A DNA stretch of 64,000 bases from Chondrosia reniformis (Eukaryota; Porifera; Demospongiae; Chondrillida; Chondrillidae), in contig OX359194.1 of NCBI GenBank assembly GCA_947172415.1, positions 2,914,001 through 2,978,000 on the forward strand. The letters are read 5' to 3'. Both the position numbers and the translations under genes were made by a program. Shown one piece after another: positions 33,961 through 43,539 of the stretch; positions within the stretch are counted from its first letter, which is position 1, and each line of letters opens with the position of its first letter. The notes under the pieces are model-generated. The model was not told the DNA's origin and made no database searches. It saw only the letters and a program-made list of their open reading frames with translations.

Positions 33961-34439
33961 ACGAGTTTTTTAAACTTGAAATACTTGTTTATATGCAAAT
34001 CTTTTCATTCTTTTATTTTAGGTGTATATCCTTGTAAAGGATAAACGTATATATGAAGTGCATGAGTGCTCTAACTATTATAAGCCTAGTATTTGTATGC
34101 TAATTGATAGTACTTTTCATTTGGAAATGGTCAGCCAGCTGCATATACCAGACCTGCCTCTGTCAGAGCTAGACTTATAGAGCATGAGTGAAACTTCTTA
34201 AAAATGAGTGAGACTGTCTCATAAATGCTTAGATCAATTTTTTAAATCACTTGTAATGTGAAAATGAGTAGGCAGTTCACATTAAACCAATTGCAAATTG
34301 GGAGCTGTGGCATTCACACACATTCTGTGAGCCTTCAATATACACAAAAAATGTACGCAAGAATGGTGTTCAATTACAAGAATAAATATTATACTCTCAA
34401 TGCCGCATCTGTATATTTGTTTCTAGTCAATTTATACGT

Positions 34440-34836
34440 ATACTATATACTCCTTTGCCGGGGTAACCCCTGTGTTTAAATTTCGTAACCGTGATATAAC
34501 AAGATTTAAGAAGCTATAGACTGCATTGGCTTCTTAAATCCTGTTCTATCCCTGCCCAAATATGGTAAAAAAGATGTTTCTACTTGGGGGTGGACAATTC
34601 TCCTTACATTTAGGACAGTTTGAGTAGTCAGGGCAAGAGCATTCTATGAAGTCGTCAGTGTTTAAGCAAAAGCAACCAGATGCTAGATGAACCATCCTGA
34701 AAGTCCCGCCAAAATAATGATAAGAAGCGACGGAGTATATAGCACTCATACCACGGTGCTTTGGTGTATTTGGATTTAATATATACGTACTCGCCCTTGG
34801 TCGCGTTACCGTGGTATAACTAATACATATACACAC
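34440..34836 (-). repeat. Dispersed repeat with small Cys-rich open frame
   Basis: Paralogue of 1812-2110. The minus-strand frame (34836-34546, 96 codons) contains SGCFCLNTDDFIECSCPDYS and NCPKCKENCPPP, eight Cys within about 35 residues, which could suit a metal-binding knuckle. The paralogue keeps part of the pattern but not the whole frame. It is not recognised; it may be a random frame in a repeat. Confidence 0.35.
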
Positions 34837-34882
34837 AATTCAATCTTAATTATAATTTTAAAGTGCTTTAATTCTATATATA

Positions 34883-35115
34883 TATATACTAATCACTTCT
34901 ATGTTTGGGGGCATTGATCCCTACTTCTAGTGTATCCATGATGCGCCCAAACATAGAAGTGATGTGTATAGTTAAGTTTCAGTATGCCACTTCTGCAATG
35001 TTAGCCTTACCATATGATCATTTTCTTGTTTCGTTACTTTTTCTAGATGTGCCAATCACTGTTATAGTGCCATCCCTACTTTTAACTTCATTTTTGAATG
35101 TTTTCATTTAACTTT
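34883..35115. repeat. X2 palindrome, mostly one arm
   Basis: AACATAGAAGTGATGTGTAT through TTTTTGAATGTTTTCATTTAA matches 21672-21833 almost base for base. A truncated left part forms a small inverted turn (34890-34930). Confidence 0.65.
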
Positions 35116-35179
35116 ATTAATAGACCTCACCATTTGGATTAATAAATCAATAATTATACAGTCGCCACTCGCAGCTGAC

Positions 35180-36330
35180 ATTGTTTTTTAGAATATGGCT
35201 GCCGTATTTTTCTGCAACCACGGATCTGTAAGGGCGAGGATGAGACTAAAAACAAAGAAGATGCTACTCAATCTCATCCTGGGAACCCTCCATATGGGCA
35301 GCTGAAAGCATGCTTAACTGTTTGCCGCTTGCCACAGACATGCGGAGGCTACCATCCCTAATGCAGGCACAGGGTATTGCAGAAGGCACCACTGTGTAGG
35401 CTGAATCCCATCTCATCGAGGGGCAGTACAGCTAGTAAGTTTAATGCACCCTTCTCACTGCTACAGTCCATGACACATTGCATCTGCACTGAGAGCCTCT
35501 CATTTATATAGTCTGCATGCTTTCATCACCACTGAGCTTTGATCTTGCCCCTAAGGTTCTGGTCCACAGCAACACCTGGTGGATAGGACCTATCTTGCTG
35601 CAGTATAAGGGCTATCAGAAGGGCTGTCACCCTTTGGGAACTATTGAACTGAAGACTAGCTGTACATGTTTTGGTAGGGTTCGGGATACTATGACCTCCA
35701 AGTCTCGTAGGCAGTGCAAAGAGTTCTCTCTCCATGCAGATCAATGAAACCCATCCTGCCTGTGAGGGCAGGCAGGAATCGGTTTCGTATAGCATTCTCC
35801 ATTGGCAGAAATAGATATTAACACTTGGCACTCTCCTTGAGATAAATGTCCACTTACCATTGAGATTGTGAATCAGAGCACTATAGGCAACATGTGGTTG
35901 ACTAGAGACAATGGTGGCAAGTTGTTCTGGGTGTAGCATTGGGAGCCCCAACCTTAATTTGTAGAAGCATTTGTGACAGAAAAGGTCCATAAGAGGTTGA
36001 CTCTGGCCATCTTTTGATCCTTGCCTCACTTTTGCCAAAGACATTCACTGCTTGTTCATAATATTCCTCTTTCACAATAAGCGAAGACTTGGTGGCATTT
36101 GCATAATAGCCAAAATTGGATCCAGTCTCTTTAGTTCATCCCACCAATCCTTCACACGTTGGAGTTGTCCCCCTGCCATGGCGTCATATGCAAACCAGAC
36201 CTACCTTGCGGAGGTAGACTCTGCTAGATGGTGTACAAGGGGCAGCTTGGCAATGGAGTAAATTATCATTTCCAGTGGGTCACCTTGGGTGGTACCTTCC
36301 TGGGAATAGATAACTTCTTCTAGACGTTGT
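35180..36330 (-). mobile_element. LINE-like reverse transcriptase fragment (unit 3, longest copy)
   Basis: Minus strand, 36300-36040: LVHHLAESTSARQVW and AYDAMAGGQLQCVKDWWDEL. 36044-35526 is open for 172 codons covering the post-palm region (AYSALIHNLNGKWTFISRRV, ERELFALPTRLGGHSIPNPT). About 35440-35200 continues with codons resembling a C-terminal Cys/His region (HVCGKRQTVKHAFSCPYGGF). The last block is known to me from RT-bearing repeats of sponges and cnidarians, from memory only. It is the best sequence of the three unit copies for classifying the family. Confidence 0.65.
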
Positions 36331-37362
36331 GATACCAGTCTCAAAATACTACCCACAGTAATATCTAATTTTTCACCTCGTATATTTTTAAATAACACTT
36401 CGTTCGTGAGATGTGCAATATTTTAGAGATTTTTACAAGGAATTTTACACAAATCCCTGCACATGTCGGTAACGAAGCAAGCTACCAAATATATACACAG
36501 TGAAAATTTAGCTTTACCTTTTGTCAATGAGCCATTAAATTTTGGGAGCGAAAAAACTTCATTTAGATCCCACCTTTTCAAAACAAATTCAATTTCTTAA
36601 AAGACTCTTGCTCTAGCTTGTGTCACACCAATGTCGCGAGGTAATGTGAAGTCGTTATGAGAAGTTTTATGACGTTACCTATGTTCATGTATTTAGCGAA
36701 GCTATTCTAGTACTTTGAAAGGTTTCTTAGGAGACTATTCCGTCCAAACAATCAATGATGATAGGCGATGCAACAATAATCATAGACAAAAATTAAAACT
36801 AATGGTTATTAGTGAACCTAGGTACAGTACTAATATTAAAAAGAGAAGTTAGAAGCCTTATTACTAAGATAAGAGGCTAGATTGAGAGTATATAGAGGAG
36901 GGTAGATGGTCCAGAATAGAAAGGAGTGAGTGTCTGTGTCAGCACTGTGAATCACAGGAAGCAGAAGACAGTAGCCACTTCATTCTTAGGTGTGAAAGGA
37001 ATAGTAATGAAAGGAGCCTTTTGTTTGAGGAAGTAGGAGAGAGGGTTGCTGAATTTGATAGCAATAGAAAAGTTGGTAGTGGCATTGACTGAGGCTTGCA
37101 GGAGTACTAAATCAGGTTTTTAATATTAAAAAAGTGGAAAAGATTAAAATATGTCAGATAATAACCCCATTTTTTTCTATGTGTTTTTCTTTTCTTTATT
37201 CTATTTTTTAATTATTACTGTAACTTACATTTAGACATAATCCATACTCTGTTAATAACCTTTCATCCCTTATAGCACTAGAACTATAGTGCACCACCTC
37301 CGAACTTGGTGCTTGTGTCTCAGAAGTGCGGCCTGGTAGCCTTAAGTGGCAAGGGCTTAATG
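36331..37362 (+). mobile_element. LINE 3' end, first part (unit 3)
   Basis: The 36331-36900 part is the same unit repeat as 16500-17245. From 36910 the LINE C-terminal codons appear (ECLCQHCES), ending near 37142, followed by the first GCACCACCTCCGAACTTGG segment (37291). It is interrupted at 37363 by the 1441-bp element and resumes at 38810. Confidence 0.55.
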
Positions 37363-38803
37363 TATGGGGTGCCAAACGTGTCAAAATTACAAGTTTTCCC
37401 TGTTAAGGATATCATAGCCTGATATCCATATCATGACCTGATATATATCCATATCACAGCCTGATATCCATATCACAGCCTGATATCCATATCATAGCCT
37501 GATATCATATATATGAATGACATCATCAATATTAAGATATCACTTAATGCAATGACTCTTTTGAGCATGCTCAGTTCGCTGTGGTTCACATGTGGCTTCC
37601 ACTGGTCATCCATTGAATCACCTTTTTGACAAGGCATTCTGGTTTATTGAAGTATCGATCTATATGGACCACAACCAGTTGAGAGAATTAATCACAGATG
37701 CTGTGGAACAGTACATGAAGGCAGGTAAGAATTATTCCATTCCAGTTATATAGCGGCTAATAGTTTTATTTGTCGATTAGATGACTATACTGAATTTCCC
37801 ACTTTTCCCTCTATAGGACATCACTGCCAACATCTGCCCCTAGCAGACCACCTCTTCCATCAAATATTCCTTCCATCATCCAAGCTAATGCTAATCCTTT
37901 ACCTATAACCCTGTCTACTCAAAATTTATCATTAGGTGGCAGGAATAGGCCTTTTACATATTGGAAATCTACAAAGGAAAAGGTACCACGACTGGTAACT
38001 TAGGACAGAAACATTGTTTGCTTGCCAAAGGATTATAGAAAAGGCAATAGGAGAGTTTTACCTATTCCAAAAGACAAGGCCCGAACGTCCTTACAAGCTA
38101 GAGGTCTTTGTGGCAAAATACGGCTTCACTCTGAAATGTCTGAAAGCCAGGTTTTAAATAAAGTTAGGCCAACGTTTCAAGAAGCAATGTGCTAAGACAA
38201 CAACTTTCCTTTTTGTTTCCTTCAAACTACAACCATCTATTCCTCCATGTATTACAAATCACCAATGTATCAGTTTGTGATTACCATCAAGGTGTCACAC
38301 ACTATTTGGTCCTTCAACCCTGTAAACCCTTTTTTATATTGTTTTGGCACGGTGTAAAGCAGTACTTACAGGATCTACATGTTGTATGGATAGTCTTAAT
38401 CTTTGTTTTGCACATGTATTCCTACTCATACTTGGTGGTCATACTTGATTCTTCTTATTGCGTCATCAAGATCTCTATCTGAAATTTCAGAATATTTCTC
38501 CAATTGAGCACTCTTCATGTGTCTATAAAGTGTTGCTACTAACATCCAATAAAGTGGCTTTGTCTTCCAATTTGTAATCAAAGGCCAATAGGTATTTTAC
38601 ATTATCTAGGTCCAAATCCTTAGCAGGATGACCTGCCATTTTATCACAGCATGTATAGGAGGTGGCACTAAGCATGCTCAAAAGAGTCATTGCTTAAGTG
38701 ATATTTCAATATATTCATGATGTCGTTCGTATATATATATGATATCAGGCTATGATATCCTTAGCAGAGAAATTTGTCATTTTGACATGTTTGGCACCCC
38801 ATA
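37363..38803. mobile_element. Non-autonomous DNA transposon with long TIRs and exon-like cargo
   Basis: Termini TATGGGGTGCCAAACGTGTC and the complement at 38784-38803 are flanked by TTAATG (37357-37362 and 38804-38809). Unit 2 at 17706 shows the empty site. The inverted repeats extend roughly 150-200 bp, the left one expanded by tandem CATAGCCTGATATCCATAT units. Inside is a candidate gene piece: exon 37664-37724 (MDHNQLRELITDAVEQYMKA), donor GGTAAGAA, acceptor CTCTATAG at 37816, then a largely open stretch reading TSLPTSAPSRPPLPSNIPSI and, near 38080-38140, RTSLQARGLCGKIRLHSEMS. This looks like captured host gene sequence. No transposase is present. The superfamily is unassigned because a 6-bp target duplication is unusual. 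Confidence 0.65.
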
Positions 38804-38809
38804 TTAATG

Positions 38810-39837
38810 TGCCCAGGCAGTCAGGCTATGTAGCCTTAACGTCCGTTAAATGAAATTGAACGTTCATTAAACCAATCAAAAAAGCGTTAAACCAATGGAA
38901 AAACTGCATTATTTAATAACATACAAAAATGTAAGAACCTCCTGTTATTTCAATCAATCAATCAATCAATCAATACTCAATTGGACATCAGCAAAATCCC
39001 CAGTAATGGGGGTCCTCCGTTAAACTACACACTGGTAGTAGCAAGCTAAGGGACCTAGCCAATCTGATGGATAGTGGAGGAACCAGGTTATAGTATTTAG
39101 AAATAGGAAGGCTTGAAATCTGATAGCCAAACTGAGAGGTGGTACAGCTAGACTAAGGATTCAGGAGGGAAGGTGGTTACAGATAGAATGGGAAGATGAA
39201 ATATGCCAAAATAGTAACTTAATAGAAGTGGAAGACTGCACCCATTTTATCTTCAGGTGTGGTAAACCTAGTCTCAGAAATGTAAGAGCTAGTCTGCTTA
39301 AGGAGTTAAAATAAGTAGATAATAGTTTTGACTGTAAAATGCATAAAGAGAAATTATTAGTTGTATTAAGAGAGGCCTGTAAAAGTAAAAGAATTGGTTT
39401 GTTACTTTTGACAATGTGAAAAAAACGTACCTACCCTGGCAATTAACCCCAATGGCTCCCTCACCTTCATATCACCCTTGTTTTATACATATACGTTTAA
39501 CATTATAATGATTTAAAACGTATATGTACACATGTATACCTTATTTGTTGTATACAACCACACCCACACCCACTTACACCACACCAAACACTTATTATTA
39601 CTTATATGATGCACCACCTCCGAACTCGGTGCTTATGTGTGGCTGTCTGGGAACTGTGGCCTGGTAGCCTTAAGTGACGATGGCTTAATGCGCCCAGGCA
39701 GTCGGACTATGTACCTGGGCGGATGGCCCGGCAGCCTTAAAGTAGCAATTGTTTATACGTGTCCACGTATAGCACTGTACCCCTTAACCACTTTTGGTTT
39801 GCTTTTATACATTCATTGTATGCATGGGTACTCTAAC

Positions 39838-39874
<37 letters not shown>

Positions 39875-39875
39875 T
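38810..39875 (+). mobile_element. LINE 3' ends (unit 3): remainder plus a second C-terminal remnant
   Basis: 38810-39010 completes the first LINE 3' region. 39040-39420 is a second LINE C-terminus on the plus strand, reading GRWLQIEWEDEICQNSNLIE, then EDCTHFIFRCGKPSLRNVRA and VVLREACKSKRIGLLLLTM, a Cys/His pattern near the end typical of LINE RT proteins. Its 3' UTR carries the GCACCACCTCCGAACTCGG segment (39609) and ends in (AAT)n at 39835-39873. Confidence 0.65.
39835..39873 (+). repeat. (AAT)n tail of LINE
   Basis: About 12 uninterrupted AAT triplets at the 3' end of the LINE, directly before an X1 repeat. Confidence 0.9.
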
Positions 39876-39879
39876 ATAT

Positions 39880-40395
39880 CAGAGGCTACAGTAGTACACT
39901 CTATGTAGGGATGGTACCAGCTGTTTCGTTTTACCTATACATTTGTATAGGAGTGAAAATCTGAAATAGGCTTCCGCTAGCAAATGAACAAATTTTGAAA
40001 TATCCTGTTTTCATTTTCTTCTTCATCTTCTTTATCTTCTTCGCCCACTGTAACTAAAAAAGGAAATAAGCTTTCGGATTACTTCTTCAGCGAAAATACT
40101 CTAAATTTTCTGTACTTTGCAGAAGCGAGAGCGACAAAGGTTATTATTGAGGATGACAGTTTTCGTGGCCCAAGAGTCAAGGCTTCAATAAATTTGCCAT
40201 TTTAACGACGTCATAATCAGTTGAAGATTGCAAAACCAAAATACAAATCTAATTCCTAGCTTATGCATGCTCCAAAAAATAAAGAAACTAGAATATTAAA
40301 TATTTTCTACAAAAATAGTGAAGATGTAGGGATGGCATAAAAAGTGTAGAAACAAGAAAGGGATGTCACACAGTGAAGCATTAGCTATGCTACAA
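39880..40395 (+). repeat. X1 repeat (unit 3)
   Basis: Degenerate terminal hairpin (CAGAGGCTACAGTAGTACAC), complete X1 body, ending AAGCATTAGCTATG. It lies about 155 bp downstream of the UGM stop, as in units 1 and 2. Confidence 0.55.
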
Positions 40396-40549
40396 AACAA
40401 TATAGGGGTGCCTATATATGGTGCCCCAAAAGTGAAGGTAATTTACAGAAAATTGATACCTGATAAATGTTGTATACAAAGTAAGTATTATGGTTCCATG
40501 TCAAAAATTATATATTAATTAGTGTACAAGCTATGTACAGGCTTGGTGA

Positions 40550-42715
40550 TTAACTAAACATATGAACCCACAACCTCTCAAAGTAATGTCCTTCTTCTGG
40601 ATTAGGATGGTTATCAACAAAACTTAGCAATTTTATATAAAATTCTAAAGGATGCTGTTTAATTCTCTCTCTGGCTGCAGAGAAGCAAGCAGATGGTACC
40701 CAATCAATTTGACTCGGGGCACTCTTGCCAAAGGCAGTCTTGTAAAACCCTCTAAACGTGTACTTGGCATGTTGCATATTTCCACTGTTATAGTCCTCTT
40801 CCCAATGTCCAAAGTGCTTAAACCAACCCATGTCAATTTGGTTTAATGCATAAACCATTTTAAACCCTACACCATTTTTAAGAGATTTAGAAAAATACTC
40901 AAAAAGGTTTCCAAAGCAATATTCAGGATGTTCATTAACACTTCCTTGTACGAATGCTGTCACATCAGCCAGGTGGTGATAGTTGTTGACTATATGCTGC
41001 AGATAGGTATGAGATTCTCTACCAACATTTGAAAGTTTCTCCCACTGTTTAAAGTTATAGCGCGGTCTCACTTCCTTGCCCTTGTGATATACATGACAGT
41101 GAGAAGACACAGAATCCAACCATGTCAGGTCTTCATTGTAATGAGATACAACTATTTCGAACTGTTCCTCTACAGGTGGATTTGGAGGATAAACAGAGAC
41201 CCTCTTGTCGTTCTTTTTAGAATTGACTTTATTGGGATTAGGATATGTGTCCTCAGGGTAACTATTCATTATGAAGTCAGCTATTTCTACTCCCTGCATA
41301 AAGGAGTGGTCTTGGTTACCAACTTCATATCTCCACCCGCCAAATCTTCCTCTGGAGTAAACTCTATTGGACTCTAGCCAAGGCTGTATTTCACCAAGGA
41401 GGTTTTCCCTTTCAAGGAAGGGAACTGGATAGCCTCGCTCTAAGCGATGATAAAATTTAGAGACAATATTGTTAGAAGTGATAAAGTGAAAGTTAATTAA
41501 AGCTTTTATTGTTCTATCAATAAGAACTTCTTTACTCCATCTATCACGATCATCTGTTTCTTTGGGTTCTGCTGCCTCACACATCAGTGACCAGTAGCTT
41601 CCTGGTTCTGGTACATGGTCATCAGAGTAACTAGAGAACACAGTGATTCTGTAGAATGGTGCATCATCATCGGGAAAGTACATCCATGACTTGTCTGCTA
41701 GAGATTTTGGAGGTTGTCCACGTAAACCTATTCCAATGATGTGAGTATGACTGTATACAAATTGATCAGCGAGCGTCTTGACTTTATTCGAAGTGTCACC
41801 GGATTTGTTGATCATTTTGAGAAAAAGGTCAAGTGGAACCGTAGATATCAGGTGATCAAATTCAAGATGATAACGTAAAGCTGGATCTGACTTTGGTTCT
41901 ATTTCTAATCTCTTCTTCTGTATGTCAATGCTAATCACTCGTTGTTCAAAGTGAAATAATCCATGAGGAAGTCTGGCTGTCACATTACCCCAGATACCAC
42001 CAGTGCCACTGTAGCGAGGAAAACGAAAGAATCTGTTTGGACCCCATGCAGAATCTTTTAAAGCTTCTTCCTTCTCCAATGATGCAATCTTTGACTTTAT
42101 CTGTTTGACATGTGGAACTGCTACACGTTCTCCTACCCAAACAGAGTTCATTTCACGAGGATCCACTGTCCAAACCTTACGATTGTATTTTCTCATAAAT
42201 ATATTACAAAGGCCTTCACCGAAGTTCCACAAAAGCCACTGATCAAAGTTAGCCGGCTTCTCATCTCTCGAGATCACTTCTTCCAATCCCTTTAGACTTA
42301 TTTCTCTGTCAGCTTCATCCATTAAGTGAATGTTATCTTGAACTGGATAAGGTATAAACCTGCGCTTTCCATCTGAACCTTTCATGAAGGCAAAAGAGGC
42401 CCTTGTATGCTGATTCCAATCTGCCATAGCCTCATTTAGAACTGTATCAAAATGTTTATAGTGAGAGAAGACCACATGTCCACCCATGTCCCACAGGAAT
42501 CCTTTTTCATCTCTCACTGATGATGCAAGACCTCCAGGCTTACTTTCTTTTTCTAATACAATGACTTGGGTGTTGCTGTTCATAGTCCCCAATTGATGTA
42601 GTCTGTGCACAGCTCCTAAACCAGTAGGACCTGTACCAATCACCACTATTCTTTGCTTCTTTTTGCAGTCATAATTTACGTATCGCGGACAGATTGTTCT
42701 ACTTTCAAAATGCAC
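40550..42715 (-). CDS. glf: UDP-galactopyranose mutase fused to DUF3431, copy 3 (intact)
   Basis: A 721-codon frame with the same architecture as copy 2: FAD/NAD-type Rossmann loop GTGPTG at 27-32, mutase domain to about 485 with His 80, Arg 197, Trp 344, Tyr 346 and Arg 356 in recognisable contexts, linker 485-518, and DUF3431 from 519 to the end. It keeps HYKHFD where copy 2 has HYIHFD; the Lys matches fungal UGM as I remember it, so copy 3 may be the better preserved. UGM makes UDP-Galf for surface glycans. DUF3431 proteins have no proven activity known to me, but a sugar-transfer or glycan-processing role would fit the fusion. As in copy 2, codon 1 is GTG, an in-frame TAA lies about 50 nt upstream, and a TTCTATAG acceptor ends right at codon 1. 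A 5' exon that could supply the A of ATG, or a longer N-terminus, is therefore inferred. Confidence 0.88.
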   Translation of the reverse strand: MHFESRTICPRYVNYDCKKKQRIVVIGTGPTGLGAVHRLHQLGTMNSNTQVIVLEKESKPGGLASSVRDEKGFLWDMGGHVVFSHYKHFDTVLNEAMADWNQHTRASFAFMKGSDGKRRFIPYPVQDNIHLMDEADREISLKGLEEVISRDEKPANFDQWLLWNFGEGLCNIFMRKYNRKVWTVDPREMNSVWVGERVAVPHVKQIKSKIASLEKEEALKDSAWGPNRFFRFPRYSGTGGIWGNVTARLPHGLFHFEQRVISIDIQKKRLEIEPKSDPALRYHLEFDHLISTVPLDLFLKMINKSGDTSNKVKTLADQFVYSHTHIIGIGLRGQPPKSLADKSWMYFPDDDAPFYRITVFSSYSDDHVPEPGSYWSLMCEAAEPKETDDRDRWSKEVLIDRTIKALINFHFITSNNIVSKFYHRLERGYPVPFLERENLLGEIQPWLESNRVYSRGRFGGWRYEVGNQDHSFMQGVEIADFIMNSYPEDTYPNPNKVNSKKNDKRVSVYPPNPPVEEQFEIVVSHYNEDLTWLDSVSSHCHVYHKGKEVRPRYNFKQWEKLSNVGRESHTYLQHIVNNYHHLADVTAFVQGSVNEHPEYCFGNLFEYFSKSLKNGVGFKMVYALNQIDMGWFKHFGHWEEDYNSGNMQHAKYTFRGFYKTAFGKSAPSQIDWVPSACFSAARERIKQHPLEFYIKLLSFVDNHPNPEEGHYFERLWVHMFS

Positions 42716-43539
42716 TATAGAATTATATATACATAGAAGGCTGTAAATACATGCATTGTATTATATATATACAATCAAGTGTATATCTGCTACAAAATAC
42801 AACTTACAAAAGTTTTTACTCATATAGGTTAACTATATACAATATTTTAACACAAGTTTAGTCTCTGTGTAGTGTGAACAACGTAAAATGTAAACCCATG
42901 CTATATATATACAAGCATACATTGAGACACTGATATCTCAAACTTATAGCATATATGTGACCTTCCATAGAAATTTATATTCCAGGTCCAAAAGTCAAAA
43001 TTGAGATTTTGGTAGATTGTGCAGCCTCAGTGTGAATACATGTTTTACTTTTTGGGTCGCCTATGCTTATATTGTTTTCAGAAATTATGTTACAGTGTGG
43101 CTTCCTGTTTGTAACCTTGTATATATTTATAGTGAAACCCCTCAATAACAGACAAGTTGGTGGAAAGGGACTTGTCCACTATTCGGAAGTTGTCCTTTAC
43201 TGGGAAGTTATCATAATATAAGCTTTATATCTGCAATTTCTAGCTTAAAATTAGCTTTCTCTTGCTTAGCGTAGAACAGTGAACTAACGAAATGGATTTA
43301 AAAACCACCCTCACTAATATTATGTAATGTAAAGTTTGCGCAAAACGTTTTCTGCGAGATATGGCCTTGAAATTGACGGCAATCAAGCAACGACTGGAAT
43401 CAGTTAACTGGATATCTAAGAACTAGCAAGTAGTTCGAGCATGCTCCCCAGGTAATGTAATTGGAGTTTAACTGTCAACTGCCTAACGTTAATGTTGGCC
43501 AGCTGCTCTATCTCTAAGCTAAGTGCAACCAAAATATAC
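42716..43539 (-). other. Conserved block upstream of UGM copy 3
   Basis: 42716-43130 is homologous to the regions upstream of copies 1 and 2. 43131-43539 continues with CCCCTCAATAACAGACAAGT and matches 22546-22955. This is the least disturbed of the three upstream regions and the best place to look for the promoter and first exon. I cannot pick either from sequence alone. Confidence 0.4.
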
